58,203 nucleotides of DNA from Oscillospiraceae bacterium. Its GTDB lineage: Bacteria; Bacillota; Clostridia; Oscillospirales; Ruminococcaceae. Position numbers and translations under genes: made by a program. Shown here in pieces: positions 1 to 7,279 of this stretch (position 1 is the stretch's first letter; every line of letters starts with the position of its first letter). The notes beneath the pieces were generated by a model. The model searched no databases. It was not told where the DNA came from and saw only the letters and a list, made by a program, of their open reading frames with translations. The DNA lies in the NCBI GenBank assembly GCA_017472735.1, contig JAFUOD010000005.1:1-58203 (forward strand). Direction: 5' to 3'.

Positions 1-393
1 CTTCTGACTGTCATCGCCGTAACAGGGGCAACCTGTTACCTATACCGGGAGTTCTCGCTGTTCTGCAATGCAGAAGTCACGGCGTACCCGATAAGGTGGC
101 TAAAATCATCAGAATTAAAGTCTTAGTGAATGGTTTATTCAGTTGTCAAAATACAAGTGAAAGGGCTGACCTTTTCGTGGCTCGGAATTAACCCCTTCAC
201 TTGTTTGAAATGGGAGAGCGTTTTTGGGGGGTGTTTTTTCAAAATTTCTTGAAAATTTTTTTGCTAACAAAAAAAGCCACCTACTTTCCTCTTAATTGAG
301 GTCAATAGACGGCGGGTAGAAATATTCATAATTTTGGTGTATAATAGGAAATTAAGAGAAAGACAAATTTGAATTTTTTGTGGAGGTGTTTAT
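1..393. other. Element-like left edge, no assignable gene
   Basis: Two plus-strand frames are open from the window edge. One ends at the stop at 124-126 (41 codons) and the other at the stop at 186-188. Neither has a start inside the window and I recognise neither product, so this may be the 3' end of a gene cut by the window. An imperfect inverted repeat lies at 154-165 and 192-203 (11 of 12 positions pair). The stretch from about 220 to 390 is T-rich and looks non-coding. It holds a promoter-like -10 TATAAT at 340-345 with a weak -35 TAGAAA at 317-322, spaced 17, which would serve the small gene starting at 394. Confidence 0.35.
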
Positions 394-615
394 ATGATAT
401 TCCTAAAGGTATTGGCTGTAGTTCTGGGATTGGCATTCCTTCTGTTTGGATACTTCATTTACTTTAAAAAGAAATACAATCTTATCAACGGTTTTGAGGC
501 GGATTTCAAAGCCGGTCGGAAGAAAGAAGAATACGCAAAGAAAGTGGGAATGATAGAGTTTGTTGTTGGTATAGTTCTGCTTATCACAGGTGTTGCACTT
601 ATTCTGTTTGCCTAA
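394..615 (+). CDS. DUF3784-like small membrane protein
   Basis: This encodes a 73-residue protein with two hydrophobic segments, about residues 4-24 and 50-72. They flank a basic cytoplasmic-looking loop rich in Lys and Arg with the pattern KKKYNLINGF. This arrangement resembles the DUF3784 family of small Firmicute membrane proteins, whose function is unknown. A good ribosome site (GGAGGTG) stands 6-8 bases before the ATG. A hairpin terminator follows at 651-682. It sits alone next to another accessory gene and the tRNA attachment region, so I infer it is cargo of the mobile element at the left edge. The family call is from memory of the pattern. Confidence 0.6.
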   Translation: MIFLKVLAVVLGLAFLLFGYFIYFKKKYNLINGFEADFKAGRKKEEYAKKVGMIEFVVGIVLLITGVALILFA

Positions 616-650
616 TAAATTCCAGTTTGTCTAACTTACTCTAAATTAGC

Positions 651-686
651 AAAGACCGCTTACAAAAGTGTAGGCGGTCTTTATTC
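651..686. terminator. Intrinsic terminator after DUF3784-like gene
   Basis: Arms 651-663 and 670-682 form a 13-base stem with one wobble pair and a 6-base loop, followed by TTTATT on the plus strand. It lies between two convergent small genes and could stop transcription from both sides. Confidence 0.7.
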
Positions 687-690
687 GTGT

Positions 691-870
691 TCAGATATAT
701 TTGATTTTGAACTTTCTTTTCTTGGCTGAAAGCACCTTGCAAAGAATATCATCTGCTGCGTCCGTGTATCTGCCTTGTGCTATCAGGCTGTTCTTCAAAC
801 GGATAAGTGATTGCAGCACTTCGCTGTATTCGTCCTTGGAAAGGTATAAATGATATTTTTGTTCTTTCAA
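691..870 (-). CDS. Small accessory protein, element-type
   Basis: This is a 59-residue basic protein with no membrane segment. It contains the pattern YHLYLSKDEYSEVLQSLIRL and a C-terminal run of Lys/Arg. Proteins of this look are frequent near integrases in clostridial conjugative elements, though their role is unknown to me. Start choice: an AGGAGG site at 884-879 (minus strand) overlaps the possible GTG at 879, whereas TTG at 870 lies 8 bases downstream of it. TTG at 870 is therefore the likely start. Its position between an attachment-like site and the window edge suggests it belongs to the mobile element. Confidence 0.6.
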   Translation of the reverse strand: MKEQKYHLYLSKDEYSEVLQSLIRLKNSLIAQGRYTDAADDILCKVLSAKKRKFKIKYI

Positions 871-984
871 AACAACCACCTCCTGTTACCGCAATTATAT
901 AATAAGAAATGGCATAGAAGTAGTGTGCGATTGTCGCTTGACCACCCCTAAATGAACGAATTAACAGGGTAACGAACGCCTTAT

Positions 985-1145
985 TCATTAGCAGGAATTT
1001 TGCTCGAATTTTTCTGCCATTAGCAGAGAGGGCATTTTCATTAGCAAAATAGCGAAAATCCTGCTAATTTTTATTAGCAAGTCGTTCACCTGAAAGGCGG
1101 ACGACATTCGTCCTAATTTCCATTAGCTGACGGAGATTTTGCTAA
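985..1145. repeat. Cluster of TTAGCA repeats
   Basis: Seven copies of a TTAGC(A/T) word occur in both orientations: plus strand at 988, 1020, 1041, 1074 and 1123, and as TGCTAA at 1062 and 1140. The surrounding 890-1190 stretch has no supportable gene. Short repeated words beside a tRNA attachment site resemble the arm-type binding sites of tyrosine integrases, but this assignment is inference. Confidence 0.45.
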
Positions 1146-1191
1146 TGAAAATCTGTGAATTTTACGATTTTTCACTTTTTCCGTAAAAATG

Positions 1192-1233
1192 AAAAAACGC
1201 CGGAAACCCTTGATTTTACTGGGTTTTCCGGCG
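1192..1233 (-). terminator. Terminator of tRNA-Arg
   Basis: Arms 1198-1209 and 1221-1233 form a 12-base GC-rich stem with a one-base bulge. On the minus strand it is followed by six T residues (1197-1192). It lies 8 bases beyond the CCA end of the tRNA gene. Confidence 0.8.
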
Positions 1234-1240
1234 GAGTTTT

Positions 1241-1317
1241 TGGCGTTCCCGAGGTGATTCGAACACCCGACCTACCGCTTAGGAGGCGGTCGCTCTATCC
1301 AGCTGAGCTACGGAAAC
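1241..1317 (-). tRNA. tRNA-Arg (anticodon CCU)
   Basis: The minus strand folds as a full cloverleaf. The acceptor stem GTTTCCG pairs with CGGGAAC with one G-T pair. The anticodon stem is ACCGC/GCGGT around loop CTCCTAA, giving anticodon CCT, and the T arm contains TTCGAAT. The discriminator G and CCA are encoded (1244-1241). It has its own promoter upstream and a terminator downstream. It decodes AGG arginine codons. A truncated second copy lies 84 bases upstream at 1401-1440. Confidence 0.95.
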
Positions 1318-1335
1318 ATCTTTAAAATCTATTCA

Positions 1336-1364
1336 ATTTTAGTCTTAAACTTACTCAATGTCAA
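1336..1364 (-). promoter_or_regulatory. Promoter of the complete tRNA-Arg
   Basis: On the minus strand, TTGACA (1364-1359) is separated by exactly 17 bases from TAAAAT (1341-1336), 18 bases before the tRNA 5' end. It lies between the complete tRNA and the truncated copy, so the complete tRNA is a self-contained transcription unit. Confidence 0.75.
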
Positions 1365-1400
1365 TCGCCTTTGCCCGAAAGGCGGTCGTTATAACATATT

Positions 1401-1440
1401 CTTAGGAGGCGGCCGCTCTATCCGGCTGAGCTACGGAAAC
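1401..1440 (-). pseudogene. 5' half of tRNA-Arg, truncated in anticodon loop
   Basis: This 40-base stretch matches the 5' half of the neighbouring tRNA-Arg (1278-1317) at 38 of 40 positions. The differences are C for T at 1413 and G for A at 1424. The match stops abruptly on the 3' side of the anticodon loop, a common crossover point for tRNA-targeting integrases. The remaining 3' half is absent. It still has a promoter upstream. It is probably the native host gene, split by integration. Confidence 0.8.
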
Positions 1441-1452
1441 ATATCGTTACTT

Positions 1453-1481
1453 AGTATACACCACCTTTAAAAATAAATCAA
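1453..1481 (-). promoter_or_regulatory. Promoter upstream of the tRNA-Arg fragment
   Basis: On the minus strand, TTGATT (1481-1476) and TATACT (1458-1453) are 17 bases apart, 12 bases before the tRNA fragment. This is likely the original chromosomal promoter of the split tRNA gene. Confidence 0.6.
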
Positions 1482-1558
1482 GTCAAATTCATGCCTTTCG
1501 ACACATATCTGTCACTGCTTGTACTACACTTAAGTAAAAAACAAGAAAGGTGATACCC

Positions 1559-2539
1559 ATGCGTGAATTCTTCAAAGGTCTTGTGTTCATAACTTGCGCC
1601 CTTATAATTTTTCCTGCTCTCCCGTTTTTGTCCGAGGCTTATTTCACCAAGTCCGAAGCCGTTCCTGCGATAACCGAACCGCAGGAGTCGGTGCCCATAT
1701 ACGAATTTATCGAGACTGTAAAGGTCTATGACATTGTAAAGCAAGCCACCTTTACCATGCCCATAGAGGATTACCTTGCCGCAACGCTCATGTCTTCACT
1801 TTCTCATGAGTCGCCAAAAGAAGCTTTAAAGGCTCAGGCAACACTTATGTATACATATATCCTCACAAGAAGACTTAGCGAGCTTTCTTCTCCCACGCCC
1901 GAGCTCATGGGTGCCGACATCAGCACAGACTCATCAAAATATCCGTCGCTCACTTTAAACACCGAAGTCCCGCAGGCCTATAAAACCGCAATTTCAGAGG
2001 TTTTGGGCAAATACATCGCCTATAATAACGAACCTATTCAAGCGGCATTTTGCGTATCCAGCGGGGGAGTTACAGAATCTGCACTTACAGTTTTAGGTGT
2101 CGATCTGCCTTATCTTCAAAGCGTTAAGTGCGAATTTGATGATGACTGCATCACCGAGCTTGTATACACCTCGGATGAACTTTTTGCCCGAATAGCAACA
2201 GGCTGCGAAGGCGTTACCCTTTACGGCGATGCCGCAGCATGGCTCGATATCACTTCATCATTGCCCAGCGGTTATGTAGAAAATGTCATGCTCTGCGGTG
2301 AAAATCATGTCACAGGCAGTCAGCTTGCAAGCGTTTTAAATCTGCCAAGCGCTAATTTCACATTTAGTTACAGTCCGTCATTCGACCGCTTCACTTTCAC
2401 AGTTAAAGGCTGCGGCCATCTTGTAGGTCTTTCTCTTAACGGTGCCTGCAAAATGGCGTATAACAACAAAACCTGCGAAGAAATACTAAAGCATTTCTTC
2501 ACAGGTGTTGAAATCGTTGATTCCTATATCGTTTCTTAA
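1559..2539 (+). CDS. SpoIID/LytB-like protein, catalytic site apparently lost
   Basis: This 326-residue protein has an N-terminal hydrophobic anchor (about residues 6-25) and then a SpoIID-type domain. Visible landmarks are the ALKAQA helix (residues 89-94), SSGGVTES, and GCGHLVGLS near the C-terminus. SpoIID is the lytic transglycosylase that trims peptidoglycan during spore engulfment. The position of the catalytic Glu (nine residues before ALKAQA) is Ser80 here, and the family's zinc-ligand Cys pair is not seen. It is therefore likely an inactive paralogue or a binding protein. Start: ATG 1559 lies 8 bases after AGAAAGG; the GTG at 1550 overlaps that ribosome site. Its last 4 bases overlap the convergent gene. 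Confidence 0.75.
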   Translation: MREFFKGLVFITCALIIFPALPFLSEAYFTKSEAVPAITEPQESVPIYEFIETVKVYDIVKQATFTMPIEDYLAATLMSSLSHESPKEALKAQATLMYTYILTRRLSELSSPTPELMGADISTDSSKYPSLTLNTEVPQAYKTAISEVLGKYIAYNNEPIQAAFCVSSGGVTESALTVLGVDLPYLQSVKCEFDDDCITELVYTSDELFARIATGCEGVTLYGDAAAWLDITSSLPSGYVENVMLCGENHVTGSQLASVLNLPSANFTFSYSPSFDRFTFTVKGCGHLVGLSLNGACKMAYNNKTCEEILKHFFTGVEIVDSYIVS

Positions 2540-3519
2540 AGCTCCTGCCCGGTTAAAATATCTCCAATTTTCAACGAGGTTATAACATAACCTAAATCTT
2601 TAGATTTCACGTTAAATATCATAACCTTTTCGGCACTGTTCACATTCGAGATAATAGTTGTTACAGGATAAACATAATTAACCTTAAGCTCATAACCGTC
2701 GTCAGTTTTGGTATACGATTCAAGCACAGGCAAATAAGCAACAGTCTTTGGAAAAGCAGGTATCGAGTACATACTTGTTTGCTCATTATATTCAAACAAA
2801 ATCTCGCTGTCACCAACCGTTTTGTGGCTATATGTCAGCCCTGTACCGAACAGCTTCGCAATTCGCACATCAATGTCTAAATATGAAACCGTATAATAAC
2901 CGTTTTCCAAGGTAAAAGTGCTCGAAGGATTTAAAATAACATCCCAGCAAGCGGCGGTTAAAATAACATCCTCGCTTAAAGCCGAAACATCTTCAAATAC
3001 GGCGGCATCGCACGCTGTAAGAGGCATAACAAGGCTCTCGAACGTCTTGATCAGTTTTGTGTCATCGCTTTGTGCCGCAATATAATCGTTGATCCTGTTT
3101 GCAGTGGCAATAATTCCGATAATAGCAAAAACCATTACCGCAAAACCAAAAATCGTTGTCGCAACCTGCTTTAAGCTTATATTAGCCGTCTCACTCACCG
3201 TCTCAGGCTCCGATTGTGCCAAATCTTCGGCGTTCTCGTCCAAAGCATCGTCCAGGGTTTCCTTTATCTTGCCGTCAAGCTCCTTAATAGATGCCTTTAC
3301 GCTGTCCTTTTTGCTTTCAACAGCCTTAACCTCAACGGGCTTTTCGGCGTCATCGACCATGGCAATAGGCAATGGCAGCTCCTGTGAATCTAAGTCTTCT
3401 GTGTTCTCAGAAGCTTCTTCCGTAACGGCTTCTGCTTTGTTTTTTAAAGATAAAATCTCTTCTTTAGCTTCTTCAGCAGGCAAGGGGAGATCTTTCTTTT
3501 TCCTGTTCTTTTTGCTCAT
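2536..3519 (-). CDS. Membrane protein of unknown function, proline operon end
   Basis: This 327-residue protein begins with a basic patch. A long acidic, low-complexity cytoplasmic region (to about residue 120) follows, then one membrane segment (about 125-145) and an extracellular domain of about 180 residues. I do not recognise the domain. It starts 7 bases after proA ends, so it is probably co-transcribed with proB-proA, although no link to proline synthesis is visible. It converges on, and overlaps by 4 bases, the SpoIID-like gene, so neither has room for a separate terminator. Confidence 0.7.
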   Translation of the reverse strand: MSKKNRKKKDLPLPAEEAKEEILSLKNKAEAVTEEASENTEDLDSQELPLPIAMVDDAEKPVEVKAVESKKDSVKASIKELDGKIKETLDDALDENAEDLAQSEPETVSETANISLKQVATTIFGFAVMVFAIIGIIATANRINDYIAAQSDDTKLIKTFESLVMPLTACDAAVFEDVSALSEDVILTAACWDVILNPSSTFTLENGYYTVSYLDIDVRIAKLFGTGLTYSHKTVGDSEILFEYNEQTSMYSIPAFPKTVAYLPVLESYTKTDDGYELKVNYVYPVTTIISNVNSAEKVMIFNVKSKDLGYVITSLKIGDILTGQEL

Positions 3520-3526
3520 TTCTCAA

Positions 3527-4777
3527 TCAGTTCCTTATCTGTCCGTTGCCGTTAATAAGATATTTCACGGTCGTCAGCTCCGAAAGTCCCATCGGTCCTC
3601 TTGCGTGAAGCTTCTGTGTCGAAATACCGATCTCAGCCCCCAGACCAAACTCGTTTCCGTCTGTAAATCTTGTCGAGGCATTTACATAAACTGCCGCCGA
3701 ATCAACCTGCTTCTGGAACTCCTCGGCAGCGGCTAAGCTTTGTGTAACAATGCACTCCGAATGTCCGGTCGAATACTTGCCAATGTGGTCAATGGCTTCA
3801 TAAACATTGTCAACAACCTTAACAGCCAAAATATAATCCAAAAATTCGGTCGCATAGTCTTCGTCAGTCGCAGGCTTAACGCAGTCGCCCAAAATCATCT
3901 TTGTTATCTCACAGCCTCTTAGCTCAACATTGTGCTTATCAAGTGTGCGCTTAAGCTTGGGCAAAATTTCCTCGGCAATTTCTCTGTGCAAGAGGATAGT
4001 CTCGCATGCGTTGCACACACCGGGCCGCTGAGTTTTAGCGTTGTCAATAATCTCAACCGCCATGTTAAGCTCGGCAGAGGAGTCAACATAAATGTGGCAG
4101 TTACCTGTTCCTGTTTCAATAACAGGTACGGTTGCGTTCTCAACCACCGATTTAATAAGTCCTGCACCGCCTCTGGGAATAAGCACATCCAAATATCCGT
4201 TCGCCTTCATCATAAGGTTTGCAGTTTCTCTCGAGGTATCAGTTACCAGCTGAATACAGTCTTCTGGCAAGCCTGCCTTTGCAATTGCCTCGCGCATGAT
4301 GTTGCATATAACGGTGTTAGAATAAATAGCATCACTTCCGCCTCGCAAAATAACAGCGTTGCCCGATTTAAGGCACAATGCGGCGGCATCGGCAGTAACA
4401 TTAGGTCTTGCTTCATATATAATACCTATAACGCCCAAGGGTACTCTTGTTTTTACAATTCTTATACCGTTAGGTCTTATTTCTCCCGAGTCGATAAGTC
4501 CCACAGGGTCGGAAAGAGATGCCACGCTTAAAACACCTTCGGCAATCGAGGATATTCTTTTTTCGTTTAAGTATAATCTGTCTACCAGCGAGCTTTTAAC
4601 GTTTTTTTCTTCTGCGTTCTTAACATCAATTCTGTTTTGATCAATAATAATTCTTTTGTGCTTTTCCAAAGCTTCGGCAATATTCTTTAAAGCCTCGTTT
4701 CTAACCAAAACCGAGCTTGTTGAAAGCACTTTCTTGGCTTCCTTTGCCTTTTTACCCAATTCAGAAAAATCAAACAT
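3527..4777 (-). CDS. proA: Glutamate-5-semialdehyde dehydrogenase
   Basis: This enzyme reduces glutamyl-5-phosphate to glutamate-5-semialdehyde with NADPH, the second step of proline synthesis. The 416-residue length is normal for the family. Landmarks are YEARPNVT (121-128), PRGGAGLI (201-208), and the catalytic Cys255 in RPGVCNACET. A GGGAGGA ribosome site precedes the ATG. It follows proB after 14 bases and is followed by the membrane gene after 7, forming one operon. Because ProA takes an unstable intermediate from ProB, adjacent and coupled expression is the usual arrangement. Confidence 0.96.
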   Translation of the reverse strand: MFDFSELGKKAKEAKKVLSTSSVLVRNEALKNIAEALEKHKRIIIDQNRIDVKNAEEKNVKSSLVDRLYLNEKRISSIAEGVLSVASLSDPVGLIDSGEIRPNGIRIVKTRVPLGVIGIIYEARPNVTADAAALCLKSGNAVILRGGSDAIYSNTVICNIMREAIAKAGLPEDCIQLVTDTSRETANLMMKANGYLDVLIPRGGAGLIKSVVENATVPVIETGTGNCHIYVDSSAELNMAVEIIDNAKTQRPGVCNACETILLHREIAEEILPKLKRTLDKHNVELRGCEITKMILGDCVKPATDEDYATEFLDYILAVKVVDNVYEAIDHIGKYSTGHSECIVTQSLAAAEEFQKQVDSAAVYVNASTRFTDGNEFGLGAEIGISTQKLHARGPMGLSELTTVKYLINGNGQIRN

Positions 4778-4791
4778 CGTTGTTCCTCCCG

Positions 4792-5571
4792 TTACTTTTT
4801 AGCTACAAACAATGTGCCGATGATCTTGCCGTCAAAAACGTCATAAAGATTGTCGGGGTTTGCACCGTTAATTACAAGCATATCAATTCCGTTGTCGGTC
4901 GCAATTTTTGCAGCCCTTATTTTTGTCGCCATGCCGCCTGTGCCAAGGCTTGTGCCTGCATCTCCTGCGGCGCCCACAATATCTTCGGTAATATCCTCGA
5001 CTCTCGAAATAAGCTTCGCATTTACATTTATTCTAGGGTCAGAGTCATAAAGCCCGTCGATGTCCGACATTATTATCAGCAAATCAGCATTAACAAGTGT
5101 TGCCACCATTGCCGAAAGCGAGTCGTTCTCGCCAACTTCAAGTTCTAACTCGTCAATAGCAACAACGTCGTTTTCGTTTACAATAGGCACAGCGCCCAAT
5201 GCAATGGTTCTTTCTAAAGCGTTGTCAACGTTGTCCTTGCGCTCGTCCGACAAAACATACTTTGTTAAAAGAACCTGCGCCACGGTAATGTTATATTCCT
5301 GAAAGAGCCTGTCATACATATACATCAGCTCGCACTGGCCAACCGCCGCGCACGCCTGCTTCGAGGGAGTGTCCTTCGGTCTTTCGTTAAGTCCAAGCTT
5401 TGCCATGCCAAGACCGATAGCACCCGAGGTAACCAAAACTATCTCAACCCCCGAATTCTTTATATCCGAAATCGTTTTAACAAGCCTTTCAACAAGCCTT
5501 ATGTTCATGGCTCCCGTTTTATGTGTTAAGGTCGAGGTTCCAACCTTAATAACTACTCTTTTTTTCGACAC
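4792..5571 (-). CDS. proB: Glutamate 5-kinase, short form without PUA domain
   Basis: ProB phosphorylates glutamate to glutamyl-5-phosphate, the first and normally proline-inhibited step. The N-terminus shows the kinase signature VIKVGTSTL, followed by LVTSGAIGLG and a C-terminal GTGGMATKI substrate/ATP loop. At 259 residues it has only the amino-acid-kinase domain and lacks the roughly 100-residue PUA domain present in many ProB proteins. Start: GTG 5571 lies 10 bases after AGGA. The same AGGACGTGATTT context precedes prs, where the ATG sits at the equivalent place, so I prefer 5571 to the GTG at 5580. Confidence 0.95.
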   Translation of the reverse strand: MSKKRVVIKVGTSTLTHKTGAMNIRLVERLVKTISDIKNSGVEIVLVTSGAIGLGMAKLGLNERPKDTPSKQACAAVGQCELMYMYDRLFQEYNITVAQVLLTKYVLSDERKDNVDNALERTIALGAVPIVNENDVVAIDELELEVGENDSLSAMVATLVNADLLIIMSDIDGLYDSDPRINVNAKLISRVEDITEDIVGAAGDAGTSLGTGGMATKIRAAKIATDNGIDMLVINGANPDNLYDVFDGKIIGTLFVAKK

Positions 5572-5595
5572 TGAAATCACGTCCTAAATCTTTTG

Positions 5596-6552
5596 TCATT
5601 TTGCAACATTGTTGATCACGTTGCCGTCTAAATACCCTTCAATATTCTTTTTAACAAGTTCAATAAGTCTCACTCTTGTTTCTAAAGGTGCCCATGCAAT
5701 GTGAGGGGTAATGTAGCAGTTCTTTACTTCTCTTAAAGGACAGTCAAGTCTCATTGGCTCAACTGTCAAAACATCAAGACCCGCGGCGGCAATTCTGCCT
5801 TCGTTAAGTGCATTTGCCAAGGCGTTTTCGTCAATAACGCCCCCGCGTGAGGTGTTTATCAAAATCGCACTCGGCTTCATTAAAGAGATCGTGCGCTCGT
5901 TTATCAAAAGCTTAGTTTCCTCTGTCAGTGGGCAGTGAAGCGTTACAACATCGCTTCTTTTAAGCAAATCCTCAAGCGAAACAACTTCAATTCCGTCAGC
6001 GTGCTTGGGATATGTTCTTGTATACACCAAAACATTCATATCAAACGCTTTTGCAATTTTAGTAACCGCCTTGCCAATGGCACCGTAGCCGATAATTCCC
6101 AATGTCTTGCCCGAAAGCTCAAAGAATGGGATGTTAAAATAGGTAAACAGTTTTGAATAGCACCAGTCGCCGTTTGCAACTGTGTCGGCATACTTAGAAA
6201 CCGAGCTGTAATAATGCAAAATAAGCGCAAATGTGTGCTGCGCCACCGAGTTAGTAGAATATCCCGGCACGTTGCAAACGCAAATGCCGCGCTTTTTTGC
6301 GGCAGCAATATCAATATTGTTATATCCCGTTGCAAAAACACCAATAAACTTCAAATTCGGGCATTTTTCCATAACATCTTCCGATATTACACACTTGTTT
6401 GTAATAACAGCCTCAGCATCGCCTATTCTTTCGGCAATTTCATCGGGCTTTGAAAAACCGTAGACCGTTGTGTTACAAAGCTCGGTTATAGGTTCAAGCG
6501 ATACATCACCGCCGGTTACGGTGTCCGCATCCAAAATAACAGCCTTAATCAT
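5596..6552 (-). CDS. D-2-hydroxyacid dehydrogenase, glycerate dehydrogenase-like
   Basis: This is a 318-residue NAD-dependent dehydrogenase of the D-isomer 2-hydroxyacid family. The Rossmann motif GIIGYGAIG is at 152-160. The catalytic triad is Arg236 (TSRGG), Glu265 (VEP) and His284 (TPHIAW). The closest look is hydroxypyruvate/glycerate dehydrogenase, but the substrate cannot be fixed from sequence alone. The ATG at 6552 overlaps the stop codon of the upstream membrane gene, implying translational coupling. It is followed 24 bases later by proB. A link to proline synthesis is not obvious. Confidence 0.85.
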   Translation of the reverse strand: MIKAVILDADTVTGGDVSLEPITELCNTTVYGFSKPDEIAERIGDAEAVITNKCVISEDVMEKCPNLKFIGVFATGYNNIDIAAAKKRGICVCNVPGYSTNSVAQHTFALILHYYSSVSKYADTVANGDWCYSKLFTYFNIPFFELSGKTLGIIGYGAIGKAVTKIAKAFDMNVLVYTRTYPKHADGIEVVSLEDLLKRSDVVTLHCPLTEETKLLINERTISLMKPSAILINTSRGGVIDENALANALNEGRIAAAGLDVLTVEPMRLDCPLREVKNCYITPHIAWAPLETRVRLIELVKKNIEGYLDGNVINNVAK

Positions 6553-6979
6553 TGTTTTCTGCCTCAAAAGCCTCGCCTATAACATCGATCTTTTCTTTGT
6601 TAATAGCCTTTCTTTCAGCTTTAACAACCTTCGCAATGTCGCTGAGGTCATCAACCGATTCCTCATCTTCCTTTTTATCCGAGGTCTTTTCAGCGTTCTC
6701 AGCGTCAGCCTTTTTCTCTTTTTTAAGCTCTAAAATCAAAAGAACAAACAAAACGATTTCGCATACAGCAACACCCAAAGCAGTCAATTTATCGCCATAC
6801 CACTGCAAAACAAGCGTTGCATCGCAAATAAGCATCCAATATATATTCGACATCTTTTTATTTCTCAAATATATAACCAAAAACAGCACCGTTGCCAAAA
6901 CACAGAATATAATGTGCAGGTTCATGGGCAGGGGAGCAAATCTGCTTTGTAAAGCAGGCACGTTGACCGAATTTATCAT
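6545..6979 (-). CDS. Small membrane protein with charged tail, unknown
   Basis: This 144-residue protein has about three hydrophobic segments in residues 20-85 and then a highly charged Lys/Glu/Asp-rich tail that should be cytoplasmic. I recognise no family. It is the first gene of the operon that continues with the 2-hydroxyacid dehydrogenase, proB and proA. A promoter lies 65-94 bases upstream. Its stop overlaps the start of the next gene. A similarly long plus-strand frame over the same bases is a shadow. Confidence 0.65.
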   Translation of the reverse strand: MINSVNVPALQSRFAPLPMNLHIIFCVLATVLFLVIYLRNKKMSNIYWMLICDATLVLQWYGDKLTALGVAVCEIVLFVLLILELKKEKKADAENAEKTSDKKEDEESVDDLSDIAKVVKAERKAINKEKIDVIGEAFEAENND

Positions 6980-7043
6980 AATATAACCACCTTAAAATCG
7001 TTGTGTAAACTGCAAACAACACTATCGCAGTCTAATTCTTTAT

Positions 7044-7072
7044 AGTATACCACTACATCTTATAAATTGCAA
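7044..7072 (-). promoter_or_regulatory. Promoter of the proline-containing operon
   Basis: On the minus strand, TTGCAA (7072-7067) and TATACT (7049-7044) are separated by 17 bases. Transcription would start near 7037, leaving a leader of about 58 bases before the ATG at 6979. Confidence 0.65.
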
Positions 7073-7167
7073 GAGAATTTGAAGCGTTAATGCTTTAACG
7101 CACTGATATTAGACAAAATGATGAATTTTCGGACGAAATTTTCGTCACTCGCATTTTCTCGGTTTTG

Positions 7168-7196
7168 TTGACATTGTGCCGATTTTATTATACCAT
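7168..7196 (+). promoter_or_regulatory. Promoter of the purine permease gene
   Basis: A perfect -35 TTGACA (7168-7173) is followed after 17 bases by TACCAT (7191-7196). The interval 7080-7167 holds no supportable gene, only A/T-rich sequence with a small palindrome around 7083-7101. Confidence 0.6.
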
Positions 7197-7197
7197 A

Positions 7198-7236
7198 TAT
7201 ATGTAGTGTCAGAAGTATATTCTGCCATTACATATG
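7198..7236 (+). promoter_or_regulatory. Leader hairpin before the purine permease
   Basis: Outer arms 7199-7208 and 7226-7235 pair over 10 bases with one wobble. An inner stem 7210-7214/7220-7224 closes a 5-base loop. It begins at about the predicted transcription start, so it would form the very 5' end of the mRNA or act as a DNA operator. It does not match the purine riboswitch pattern. Its role is unknown. Confidence 0.5.
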
Positions 7237-7279
7237 GGGAATGGGGGCGTTTCGCCTCCAAAAATACGAAAGGATTGAT

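Noticed and set aside
3089-3736. 215-codon plus-strand frame opposite the membrane gene and proA
   Set aside because: It spans the end of one real gene and the start of another on the opposite strand, with Ser-rich antisense composition.
6552-6986. 144-codon plus-strand frame over the small membrane gene
   Set aside because: The minus-strand frame has a promoter, start coupling and a plausible membrane pattern; the plus frame has none.
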